Shown: positions 35,281 to 48,766 of the stretch, piece by piece
Layout: every line of letters starts with the position of its first letter
How positions within the stretch are numbered: the stretch's first letter is position 1
Source of the DNA: Petrolisthes cinctipes
Lineage: Eukaryota; Arthropoda; Malacostraca; Decapoda; Porcellanidae
NCBI GenBank assembly: GCA_033782935.1
Contig: JAWQEG010000490.1
Coordinates: 30,001-94,000, forward strand
Direction of reading: 5' to 3'
Length of the DNA: 64,000 nt
The notes under the pieces: model-generated
Databases searched by the model: none
The model's input: only the letters and a program-made list of their open reading frames with translations
What the model was told of the DNA's origin: nothing
Position numbers and translations under genes: made by a program

Positions 35281-37880
35281 CTGAGTAGGCATATACAGAT
35301 CGCTTCTGGGACCCCCCAAAAATCGAATTTTCGGGTGTTTTTAGCCTGAATTTGAGATATAAACGGGTATAGAAGATGCATGCACATATCGACTTCTGGG
35401 CACCTACAAGATCGATTTTCAGTATGTTTATGGCCTGTATTTTGAAAATACTCTAACACGGAGTAGGCAAGTACAGATCGCTTCCGGGACCCCAAAATAT
35501 CGAATTTTTGGGTGTTTTGTGCAACTTTGGGCACCTAAAATATCGATTTTTAGCATGTTTTGGGCCTATATTTTGAAAATATTCTAGCACTGAGTAGGCA
35601 TGTACAGATCGCTTCTGGGACCCCAAAATATCGAATTTTCGGGTGTTTTGAGCATAAATTTGAGATATATACGGGTATAGAAGATGCATGCACATATTGA
35701 CTTTGGGCACCTAAAATATCGATTTTCAGCATGTTTTGGGCCTGTATCTGAGTAGGAATGTACCGATCGCTTCTGGGACCCCAAAATATCGAATTTTCGG
35801 GCGTTTAGTGCCTGAATTTGAGATATCAACTTTGGGCACCAAAAATATCGATTTTTAGCATGTTTTGGGCCTATATTTTGAAAATATTCTAGCACTGAGT
35901 AGGAATGTACAGATTGCTTCTGGGACCAAAAAATATCGAATTTTCTGGTGTTTTGAGCATAAATTTGAGATATAAACGAGTACAGAAGATGCATGCACAT
36001 ATTAACTTTGGGCACCTAAAATATCGATTTTCAGCATGTTTTGCGCCTGTATTTTGGAAATACTCTAACACGGAGTAGGCATGTACAGATCGCTTCTCGG
36101 ACCCCAAAATATCGAATTTTCTGGTGTTTTGAGCCTGAATTTGAGATATAAACGGGTACTGAAGATGCATGCACATATCGACTTTTGGGCACCTAAAAGA
36201 TCGATTTTGAGCATTTTTTGGGTCTGTATCTTGAAAACTTTCTAAATAGGAGTAGGCATGTACATATCGCTTCTAGGACCCAAAAATACCGAATTTACGG
36301 GAGTTTTGAGCCTGAATTTGAGATATAAACGGGTACAGAAGATGCATGCACATATCGACTTTGAACACTTAAAATATCGATTTTAAGCATGTTTTGAGCC
36401 TATATTTTGAAAACATTCTAGCACTGAGTAGGCATGTACAGTTCGCTTCAGGGACCCAAAAACTTCGTATTTTCGGGTGTTTTGAGGTTGAATTTGGGAT
36501 ATAAACGGATGCAGAAGATGCATACACATATTAACTTTGGGCACATAAAATATCGATTTTCAGCATGTGTTTTGCCTGTATCTGAGTAGGCATATACAGA
36601 TCGCTTCTGGGACCCCCCAAAAATCGAATTTTCGGGTGTTTTTAGCCTGAATTTGAGATATAAACGGGTATAGAAGATGCATGCACATATCGACTTCTGG
36701 GCACCTACAAGATCGATTTTCAGTATGTTTATGGCCTGTATTTTGAAAATACTCTAACACGGAGTAGGCAAGTACAGATCGCTTCCGGGACCCCAAAATA
36801 TCGAATTTTTGGGTGTTTTGTGCAACTTTGGGCACCTAAAATATCGATTTTTAGCATGTTTTGGGCCTATATTTTGAAAATATTCTAGCACTGAGTAGGC
36901 ATGTACAGATCGCTTCTGGGACCCCAAAATATCGAATTTTCGGGTGTTTTGAGCATAAATTTGAGATATATACGGGTATAGAAGATGCATGCACATATTG
37001 ACTTTGGGCACCTAAAATATCGATTTTCAGCATGTTTTGGGCCTGTATCTGAGTAGGAATGTACCGATCGCTTCTGGGACCCCAAAATATCGAATTTTCG
37101 GGCGTTTAGTGCCTGAATTTGAGATATCAACTTTGGGCACCAAAAATATCGATTTTTAGCATGTTTTGGGCCTATATTTTGAAAATATTCTAGCACTGAG
37201 TAGGAATGTACAGATTGCTTCTGGGACCCCAAAATATCGAATTTTCTGGTGTTTTGAGCATAAATTTGAGATATAAACGAGTACAGAAGATGCATGCACA
37301 TATTAACTTTGGGCACCTAAAATATCGATTTTCAGCATGTTTTGCGCCTGTATTTTGGAAATACTCTAACACGGAGTAGGCATGTACAGATCGCTTCTCG
37401 GACCCCAAAATATCGAATTTTCTGGTGTTTTGAGCCTGAATTTGAGATATAAACGGGTACTGAAGATGCATGCACATATCGACTTTTGGGCACCTAAAAT
37501 ATCGATTTTGAGCATTTTTTGGGTCTGTATCTTGAAAACTTTCTAACTAGGAGTAGGCATGTACATATCGCTTCTAGGACCCAAAAATACCGAATTTACG
37601 GGAGTTTTGAGCCTGAATTTGAGATATAAACGGGTACAGAAGATGCATGCACATATCGACTTTGAACACTTAAAATATCGATTTTAAGCATGTTTTGAGC
37701 CTATATTTTGAAAACATTCTAGCACTGAGTAGGCATGTACAGTTCGCTTCAGGGACCCAAAAATTTCGTATTTTCGAGTGTTTTGAGGTTGAATTTGGGA
37801 TAAAAACGGATGCAGAAGATGCATACACATATTAACTTTGGGCACATAAAATATCGATTTTCAGCATGTGTTTTGCCTGT
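35281..37880. repeat. 1301-bp eight-monomer HOR, two copies
   Basis: In copy 1, monomers end at 35470, 35601, 35759, 35906, 36082, 36259, 36435 and 36593, giving 178, 131, 158, 147, 176, 177, 176 and 158 bp, a total of 1301. Copy 2 follows at an offset of 1301 bp. The 131-bp monomer is a further shortened form: TTTTGTGCAACTTTGG joins across a deletion larger than the 147-bp type. The 178-bp monomer has an extra C in GACCCCCCAAAAATCG. A third copy of this octamer lies at about 42868 within the 6.29-kb duplicate. Confidence 0.87.
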
Positions 37881-40800
37881 ATCTGAGTAGGCATATACAG
37901 ATCGCTTCTGGGACCCCAAAATATCGAATTTTCGGGTATTTTGAGCCTGAATTTGAGATATAAACGGGTACTGAAGATGCATGCACATATCGACTTTTGG
38001 GCACCTAAAATATTGATTTTTAACATGTTTTGGGTCTATATCATGAAAACATACTAACTAGGAGTAGTCATGTACAGATCGCTAATAGGACCCAAAAATA
38101 CCAATTTTTCGGGTGTTTTGAGCCTGAATTTGAGATATAAACTGGTACAGAAGATGCTTGCACATATCGACTTTTGGGCATCGAAAATATTGATTTTTAG
38201 CATGTTTTGAGCCTATATTTTGAAAACATTCTAGCACTGAGTAGGCATGTACAGATCGCTTCTTGCACCCCAAAATATAGAATTTTCGGGTGTTTTGAGG
38301 TAGAAATTGAGATATAAACGGGTACCGAAGATGCATGCACATATCAACTTTTGCGCACCTAAAATATCGATTTTCAGCATGTTTTGGGCCTGTAATTTGA
38401 AAATACTCTAACACGGAGTAGGCATGTACAGATCGATTCTTGGACCCGAAAATATCGAATATTCGGGTGTTTTGAGCCTGAATTTGAGATATAAACGGGT
38501 ACTGAAGATGCATGCACTTATCGACTTCTTCGCACCTAAAATATCGATTTTGAGCATGTTTTGGGTCAGGATCTTGAAAACATTCTAACTAGGAGTAGGC
38601 ATGTACAGATCGCTTCAAGAACCAAAATTATCGAATTTTCGGGTGTTTTGAGCCTGGATTTGAGATATAAACGGGTACAGAAGATGCATGCACATATCGA
38701 CTTTGGACACTTAAAATATCGATTTTTAGCATGTTTTGAGCCTATATTTTGGAAAGATTCTAGCACTGAGTAGGCATATACAGATCGCTTCTGGGACCCA
38801 AAAATATCGAATTTTCGGGTGTTTTGAAATTGAATTTGGGATATAAACCGGTGCAGAAGATGCATACACATATTGACTTTGGGCACCTAAAATATCGATT
38901 TTCAGCATGTTTTGGGCCTGTATTTTGAAAATATTCTAGCACTAAGTAGGCATGTATAGGTCGTTTCTGGGACCCGAAAATATCGAATTTTCGGGTGTTT
39001 TGAGCCTGAATTTGAGATATAAACGGGTACAGAAGATGCATGTACATATCGACTTTGGACACTTAAAATATTGATTTTTAGCATGTTTTGAGCATATATT
39101 TTGAAAACATTCTAGCACTGAGTAGGCATGTACAGATCGATTCTTGGACCCGAAAATATCGAATATTCGGGTGTTTTGTGCCTGAATTTGAGATATCGAC
39201 TTTGGGCAACTAAAATATCGATTTTTAGCATGTTCTCGGCCTATATTTTGAAAATATTCTAGCACTAAGTAGGCATGTACAGGTCGTTTCTGGGACCCCA
39301 AAATATCGAATTTTCGGGTGTTTTGAGCCTGAATTTGAGATATAAACGGGTACAGAAGATGCATGCACATATTGACTTTGGGCACCTAAAATATCGATTT
39401 TCAGCTTGTTTTGGGCCTGTATTTTGAAAACATTCTAACTAGTAGTAGGTATGTACATATCGCTTCTGGGACCCAAAAATACCGAATTATCGGGTGTTTT
39501 GAACCTGAATTTGAGATATAAACGGGTACAAAAGATGCATGCACATATCGACTTTTGGGCACATAAAAGATCGATTATCAGTATGTTTTGGGCCTGTATT
39601 TTGAAAATACTTTAACACGGAGTAGGCATATACAGATCGCTTCTTGGACACCAAAATATCGAATTTTCGGATGTTTTGGGCCTGAATTTGAGATATAAAC
39701 GGGTACTGAAAATGCAAGCACATATCGACTTTTGGGCACCTAAAATATCGATTTTGAGCATGTTTTGGGTCTGTATCTTGAAAACATTCTAACTAGGAGT
39801 AGGCATGTACATATCGCTTCTAGGACCCGAAAATACCGAATTTTCGGATGTTTTGAGCCTGAATTTGATATATAAACGGGTACAGAAGATGCATGCACAT
39901 ATTGACTTTGAGCACCTAAAATATCGATCTTCAGCATGTTTTGGTCCTGTATTTTGAAAACATTCTAACTAGGAGTAGGTATGTACAGATCGCTTCTAGG
40001 ACCCAAAAATACCGAATTTTCGGGTGTTTTGAACCTGAATTTGAGATATAAACGGGTGCAGAAGATGCATGCACATATCGACTTTTGGGCACATAAAAGA
40101 TCGATTATCAGTATGTTTTGGGCCTGTATTTTGAAAATACTCTAACACGGAGTAGGCATGTACAGATCGCTTCTGGGACACCAAAATATCGAATTTTCGG
40201 GTGTTTTGTGCCTGAATTTGAGATATCGTCATTGGGGACCTAAAATATCGATTTTCAGCATGTTTTGGGCCTGTATTTTAATAAATACTTTAACACCGAG
40301 TAGGCATGTACAGATCGCTTCTTGGACCCCAAAATACCGAACTTTCGAGTGCTTTGAGCCTGAATTTAAGATATAAACGGGTACAAAAGATACATGCACA
40401 TATCGACTTTCGGGCACCTAAAATATCGTTTTTGAGCATGTTTTGGGTCTGTATCTTGAAAACATTCTAAATAGGAGTAGGCATGTACAAATCGCTTCTA
40501 GGACCCAAAAATACCGAATTTTTGGGTGTTTTGAGCCTGAATTTGAGATATAAACGGGTACAAAAGATGCATGCACATATCGACTTTGGACACTTTAAAT
40601 ATCGATTTTTAGCATGTTTTGAGCCTATATTTTGAAAACATTCTAGCACTGAGTAAGCATGTACAGATCGCTTCTTGGACCCCAAAAAATCGAATTTTCG
40701 GGTGTTTTGAGCCTGAAATTGAGATATAAACGGGTACAGAAGATGCATGCACATATCGACATTTGGGCACCTAAAAGATCGATATTCAGTATGTTTTGGG

Positions 40801-42480
40801 CCTGTATTTTGAAAATACTCTAACACGGAGTAGGCATGTACAGATCGCTTCTTAAACCCCAAAATATCGAATTTTCGGGTGCTTTGAGCCTGAATTTGAG
40901 ATATAAACGGGTACTGAAGATACATGCACATATCGACTTTTGGGCGCCTAAAATATCGATTTCGAGCATGTTTTGGGTCTGTATCTTGAAAACATTATAA
41001 CTAGGAGTAGGCATGTACAGATCGCTTCTGGGACCCCAAAATATCGAATTTTCGGGTGTTTTGTGCCTGAATTTGCGATATTGACTTTGGGCACCTAAAA
41101 TATCAATTTTCAGCATGTTTTGGTCCTGTACTTTGAAAATACTCTAACACGGAGTAGGCATGTACAGATCGCTTCTTAAACCCCAAAATATCGAATTTTC
41201 GGGTGCTTTGAGCCTGAATTTGAGATATAAACGGGTACTGAAGATACATGCACATATCGACTTTTGGGCGCCTAAAATATCGATTTCGAGCATGTTTTGG
41301 GTCTGTATCTTGAAAACATTATAACTAGGAGTAGGCATGTGCAGATCGCTTCTAGGACCCAAAAATACCGATTTTTCGGGTGTTTTGAGCCTGAATTTGA
41401 GATAAAAACGGTTACAGAAGATGCATGCACATATTGACTTTTGGGCATCTAAAATATTGATTTTTAGCATGTTTTGAGCCTATATTTTGAAAACATTCTA
41501 GCACTGAGAAGGCATGTACAGATCGCTTCTTGCACCCCAAAATATCGAATTTTCGGGTGTTTTGAGGTTGAAATTGAGATATAAACGGGTACCGAAGATG
41601 CATGCACATATCGAGTTCTGGGCACCTAAAATATCGATTTTGAGCATGTTTTGGGTCTGGATCTTGAAAACATTCTAACTAGGAGTAGGCATGTACAGAT
41701 CGCTTCTTGGACCCCAAAATATCGAATTTTCGGGTGTTATGGGCCTGAATTTGAGATATTGACTTTGGGCACCTAAAATATCGTTTTTCAGCATGTTTCG
41801 GGCCTGTATTTTGAAAACATTCTAACTAGTTGTAGGTATGTACATATCGCTTCTGGGACCCAAAAATACCGAATTATCGGGTGTTTTGAACCTGAATTTG
41901 AGATATAAACGGGTACAGAAGATGCATGCACATATCGACTCTTGGGCACATAAAAGATCGATTATCAGTATGTTTTGGGCCTGTATTTTGAAAATACTCT
42001 AACACGGAGTAGGCATATACAGATCGCTTCTTGGACACCAAAATATCGAATTTTCGGATGTTTTGGGCCTGAATTTGAGATATAAACGGGTACTGAAGAT
42101 GCATGGACATATCGACTTTTGGGCACATAAAATATCGATTTTGAGCATGGTTTGGATCTGTATCTTGAAAACATTCTAACTAGGAGTAGGCATGGACAGA
42201 TCGCTTCTAGGACCCGAAAATACCGAATTTTCGGGTGTTTTGAGCCTGAATTTGATATATAAACGGGTACAGAAGATGCATGCACATATTGACTTTGGGC
42301 ACCTAAAATATCGATCTTCAGCATGTTTTGGTCCTGTATTTTGAAAACATTCTAACTAGGAGTAGGTATGTACAGATCGCTTCTAGGACCCCAAAATACC
42401 GAATTTTGGGGTGTTTTGAACCTGAATTTGAGATATAAACGGGTGCAAAAGATGCATGCACATATCGACTTTTGGGCACA
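36194..42480. repeat. 6.29-kb satellite duplication unit, copy A
   Basis: About 6287 bp of satellite begins at TAAAAGATCGATTTTGAGC and is repeated directly at 42481. It includes the second 1301-bp octamer and then mixed HORs with rare marks (GATCGCTAATAGGACCC, GAAATTGAATTTGGG, CATCTAAAATATTG, ATTGGGGACC). No unique DNA interrupts it. Confidence 0.88.
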
Positions 42481-45400
42481 TAAAAGATCGATTTTGAGCA
42501 TTTTTTGGGTCTGTATCTTGAAAACTTTCTAACTAGGAGTAGGCATGTACATATCGCTTCTAGGACCCAAAAATACCGAATTTACGGGAGTTTTGAGCCT
42601 GAATTTGAGATATAAACGGGTACAGAAGATGCATGCACATATCGACTTTGAACACTTAAAATATCGATTTTAAGCATGTTTTGAGCCTATATTTTGAAAA
42701 CATTCTAGCACTGAGTAGGCATGTACAGTTCGCTTCAGGGACCCAAAAACTTCGTATTTTCGGGTGTTTTGAGGTTGAATTTGGGATATAAACGGATGCA
42801 GAAGATGCATACACATATTAACTTTGGGCACATAAAATATCGATTTTCAGCATGTGTTTTGCCTGTATCTGAGTAGGCATATACAGATCGCTTCTGGGAC
42901 CCCCCAAAAATCGAATTTTCGGGTGTTTTTAGCCTGAATTTGAGATATAAACGGGTATAGAAGATGCATGCACATATCGACTTCTGGGCACCTACAAGAT
43001 CGATTTTCAGTATGTTTATGGCCTGTATTTTGAAAATACTCTAACACGGAGTAGGCAAGTACAGATCGCTTCCGGGACCCCAAAATATCGAATTTTTGGG
43101 TGTTTTGTGCAACTTTGGGCACCTAAAATATCGATTTTTAGCATGTTTTGGGCCTATATTTTGAAAATATTCTAGCACTGAGTAGGCATGTACAGATCGC
43201 TTCTGGACCCCAAAATATCGAATTTTCGGGTGTTTTGAGCATAAATTTGAGATATAAACGGGTACAGAAGATGCATACACATATTGACTTTGGGCACCCA
43301 AAATATCGATTTTCAGCATGTTTTGGGCCTGTATCTGAGTAGGAATGTACAGATCGCTTCTGGGACCCCAAAATATCGAATTTTCGGGCGTTTAGTGCCT
43401 GAATTTGAGATATCAACTTTGGGCACCAAAAATATCGATTTTTAGCATGTTTTGGGCCTATATTTTGAAAATATTCTAGCACTGAGTAGGAATGTACAGA
43501 TTGCTTCTGGGACCCCAAAATATCGAATTTTCTGGTGTTTTGAGCATAAATTTGAGATATAAACGAGTACAGAAGATGCATGCACATATTAACTTTGGGC
43601 ACCTAAAATATCGATTTTCAGCATGTTTTGCGCCTGTATTTTGGAAATACTCTAACACGGAGTAGGCATGTACAGATCGCTTCTCGGACCCCAAAATATC
43701 GAATTTTCTGGTGTTTTGAGCCTGAATTTGAGATATAAACGGGTACTGAAGATGCATGCACATATCGACTTTTGGGCACCTAAAATATCGATTTTGAGCA
43801 TTTTTTGGGTCTGTATCTTGAAAACTTTCTAACTAGGAGTAGGCATGTACATATCGCTTCTAGGACCCAAAAATACCGAATTTACGGGAGTTTTGAGCCT
43901 GAATTTGAGATATAAACGGGTACAGAAGATGCATGCACATATCGACTTTGAACACTTAAAATATCGATTTTAAGCATGTTTTGAGCCTATATTTTGAAAA
44001 CATTCTAGCACTGAGTAGGCATGTACAGTTCGCTTCAGGGACCCAAAAATTTCGTATTTTCGAGTGTTTTGAGGTTGAATTTGGGATAAAAACGGATGCA
44101 GAAGATGCATACACATATTAACTTTGGGCACATAAAATATCGATTTTCAGCATGTGTTTTGCCTGTATCTGAGTAGGCATATACAGATCGCTTCTGGGAC
44201 CCCAAAATATCGAATTTTCGGGTATTTTGAGCCTGAATTTGAGATATAAACGGGTACTGAAGATGCATGCACATATCGACTTTTGGGCACCTAAAATATT
44301 GATTTTTAACATGTTTTGGGTCTATATCATGAAAACATACTAACTAGGAGTAGTCATGTACAGATCGCTAATAGGACCCAAAAATACCAATTTTTCGGGT
44401 GTTTTGAGCCTGAATTTGAGATATAAACTGGTACAGAAGATGCTTGCACATATCGACTTTTGGGCATCGAAAATATTGATTTTTAGCATGTTTTGAGCCT
44501 ATATTTTGAAAACATTCTAGCACTGAGTAGGCATGTACAGATCGCTTCTTGCACCCCAAAATATAGAATTTTCGGGTGTTTTGAGGTAGAAATTGAGATA
44601 TAAACGGGTACCGAAGATGCATGCACATATCAACTTTTGCGCACCTAAAATATCGATTTTCAGCATGTTTTGGGCCTGTAATTTGAAAATACTCTAACAC
44701 GGAGTAGGCATGTACAGATCGATTCTTGGACCCGAAAATATCGAATATTCGGGTGTTTTGAGCCTGAATTTGAGATATAAACGGGTACTGAAGATGCATG
44801 CACTTATCGACTTCTTCGCACCTAAAATATCGATTTTGAGCATGTTTTGGGTCAGGATCTTGAAAACATTCTAACTAGGAGTAGGCATGTACAGATCGCT
44901 TCAAGAACCAAAATTATCGAATTTTCGGGTGTTTTGAGCCTGGATTTGAGATATAAACGGGTACAGAAGATGCATGCACATATCGACTTTGGACACTTAA
45001 AATATCGATTTTTAGCATGTTTTGAGCCTATATTTTGGAAAGATTCTAGCACTGAGTAGGCATATACAGATCGCTTCTGGGACCCAAAAATATCGAATTT
45101 TCGGGTGTTTTGAAATTGAATTTGGGATATAAACCGGTGCAGAAGATGCATACACATATTGACTTTGGGCACCTAAAATATCGATTTTCAGCATGTTTTG
45201 GGCCTGTATTTTGAAAATATTCTAGCACTAAGTAGGCATGTATAGGTCGTTTCTGGGACCCGAAAATATCGAATTTTCGGGTGTTTTGAGCCTGAATTTG
45301 AGATATAAACGGGTACAGAAGATGCATGTACATATCGACTTTGGACACTTAAAATATTGATTTTTAGCATGTTTTGAGCCTATATTTTGAAAACATTCTA

Positions 45401-48400
45401 GCACTGAGTAGGCATGTACAGATCGATTCTTGGACCCGAAAATATCGAATATTCGGGTGTTTTGTGCCTGAATTTGAGATATCGACTTTGGGCAACTAAA
45501 ATATCGATTTTTAGCATGTTCTCGGCCTATATTTTGAAAATATTCTAGCACTAAGTAGGCATGTACAGGTCGTTTCTGGGACCCCAAAATATCGAATTTT
45601 CGGGTGTTTTGAGCCTGAATTTGAGATATAAACGGGTACAGAAGATGCATGCACATATTGACTTTGGGCACCTAAAATATCGATTTTCAGCTTGTTTTGG
45701 GCCTGTATTTTGAAAACATTCTAACTAGTAGTAGGTATGTACATATCGCTTCTGGGACCCAAAAATACCGAATTATCGGGTGTTTTGAACCTGAATTTGA
45801 GATATAAACGGGTACAAAAGATGCATGCACATATCGACTTTTGTGCACATAAAAGATCGATTATCAGTATGTTTTGGGCCTGTATTTTGAAAATACTTTA
45901 ACACGGAGTAGGCATATACAGATCGCTTCTTGGACACCAAAATATCGAATTTTCGGATGTTTTGGGCCTGAATTTGAGATATAAACGGGTACTGAAAATG
46001 CAAGCACATATCGACTTTTGGGCACCTAAAATATCGATTTTGAGCATGTTTTGGGTCTGTATCTTGAAAACATTCTAACTAGGAGTAGGCATGTACATAT
46101 CGCTTCTAGGACCCGAAAATACCGAATTTTCGGATGTTTTGAGCCAGAATTTGATATATAAACGGGTACAGAAGATGCATGCACATATTGACTTTGAGCA
46201 CCTAAAATATCGATCTTCAGCATGTTTTGGTCCTGTATTTTGAAAACATTCTAACTAGGAGTAGGTATGTACAGATCGCTTCTAGGACCCAAAAATACCG
46301 AATTTTCGGGTGTTTTGAACCTGAATTTGAGATATAAACGGGTGCAGAAGATGCATGCACATATCGACTTTTGGGCACATAAAAGATCGATTATCAGTAT
46401 GTTTTGGGCCTGTATTTTGAAAATACTCTAACACGGAGTAGGCATGTACAGATCGCTTCTGGGACACCAAAATATCGAATTTTCGGGTGTTTTGTGCCTG
46501 AATTTGAGATATCGTCATTGGGGACCTAAAATATCGATTTTCAGCATGTTTTGGGCCTGTATTTTAATAAATACTTTAACACCGAGTAGGCATGTACAGA
46601 TCGCTTCTTGGACCCCAAAATACCGAACTTTCGAGTGCTTTGAGCCTGAATTTAAGATATAAACGGGTACAAAAGATACATGCACATATCGACTTTCGGG
46701 CACCTAAAATATCGTTTTTGAGCATGTTTTGGGTCTGTATCTTGAAAACATTCTAAATAGGAGTAGGCATGTACAAATCGCTTCTAGGACCCAAAAATAC
46801 CGAATTTTTGGGTGTTTTGAGCCTGAATTTGAGATATAAACGGGTACAAAAGATGCATGCACATATCGACTTTGGACACTTTAAATATCGATTTTTAGCA
46901 TGTTTTGAGCCTATATTTTGAAAACATTCTAGCACTGAGTAAGCATGTACAGATCGCTTCTTGGACCCCAAAAAATCGAATTTTCGGGTGTTTTGAGCCT
47001 GAAATTGAGATATAAACGGGTACAGAAGATGCATGCACATATCGACATTTGGGCACCTAAAAGATCGATATTCAGTATGTTTTGGGCCTGTATTTTGAAA
47101 ATACTCTAACACGGAGTAGGCATGTACAGATCGCTTCTTAAACCCCAAAATATCGAATTTTCGGGTGCTTTGAGCCTGAATTTGAGATATAAACGGGTAC
47201 TGAAGATACATGCACATATCGACTTTTGGGCTCCTAAAATATCGATTTCGAGCATGTTTTGGGTCTGTATCTTGAAAACATTATAACTAGGAGTAGGCAT
47301 GTACAGATCGCTTCTGGGACCCCAAAATATCGAATTTTCGGGTGTTTTGTGCCTGAATTTGCGATATTGACTTTGGGCACCTAAAATATCAATTTTCAGC
47401 ATGTTTTGGTCCTGTACTTTGAAAATACTCTAACACGGAGTAGGCATGTACAGATCGCTTCTTAAACCCCAAAATATCGAATTTTCGGGTGCTTTGAGCC
47501 TGAATTTGAGATATAAACGGGTACTGAAGATACATGCACATATCGACTTTTGGGCGCCTAAAATATCGATTTCGAGCATGTTTTGGGTCTGTATCTTGAA
47601 AACATTATAACTAGGAGTAGGCATGTGCAGATCGCTTCTAGGACCCAAAAATACCGATTTTTCGGGTGTTTTGAGCCTGAATTTGAGATAAAAACGGTTA
47701 CAGAAGATGCATGCACATATTGACTTTTGGGCATCTAAAATATTGATTTTTAGCATGTTTTGAGCCTATATTTTGAAAACATTCTAGCACTGAGAAGGCA
47801 TGTACAGATCGCTTCTTGCACCCCAAAATATCGAATTTTCGGGTGTTTTGAGGTTGAAATTGAGATATAAACGGGTACCGAAGATGCATGCACATATCGA
47901 GTTCTGGGCACCTAAAATATCGATTTTGAGCATGTTTTGGGTCTGGATCTTGAAAACATTCTAACTAGGAGTAGGCATGTACAGATCGCTTCTTGGACCC
48001 CAAAATATCGAATTTTCGGGTGTTATGGGCCTGAATTTGAGATATTGACTTTGGGCACCTAAAATATCGTTTTTCAGCATGTTTCGGGCCTGTATTTTGA
48101 AAACATTCTAACTAGTAGTAGGTATGTACATATCGCTTCTGGGACCCAAAAATACCGAATTATCGGGTGTTTTGAACCTGAATTTGAGATATAAACGGGT
48201 ACAGAAGATGCATGCACATATCGACTCTTGGGCACATAAAAGATCGATTATCAGTATGTTTTGGGCCTGTATTTTGAAAATACTCTAACACGGAGTAGGC
48301 ATATACAGATCGCTTCTTGGACACCAAAATATCGAATTTTCGGATGTTTTGGGCCTGAATTTGAGATATAAACGGGTACTGAAGATGCATGGACATATCG

Positions 48401-48766
48401 ACTTTTGGGCACATAAAATATCGATTTTGAGCATGGTTTGGATCTGTATCTTGAAAACATTCTAACTAGGAGTAGGCATGGACAGATCGCTTCTAGGACC
48501 CGAAAATACCGAATTTTCGGGTGTTTTGAGCCTGAATTTGATATATAAACGGGTACAGAAGATGCATGCACATATTGACTTTGGGCACCTAAAATATCGA
48601 TCTTCAGCATGTTTTGGTCCTGTATTTTGAAAACATTCTAACTAGGAGTAGGTATGTACAGATCCCTTCTAGGACCCCAAAATACCGAATTTTGGGGTGT
48701 TTTGAACCTGAATTTGAGATATAAACGGGTGCAAAAGATGCATGAACATATCGACTTTTGGGCACA
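42481..48766. repeat. 6.29-kb satellite duplication unit, copy B
   Basis: A direct repeat of 36194-42480 at an offset of 6286-6287 bp, differing at only scattered bases. For example, a G is lost in TTCTGGACCCC near 43204, and near 43258 it has the ordinary GATATAAACGGG where copy A has GATATATACGGG. The copies part at about 48766, where copy A continues GAGCATTTTTTGGG and copy B continues CAGTATGTTTTGAG. Confidence 0.88.
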
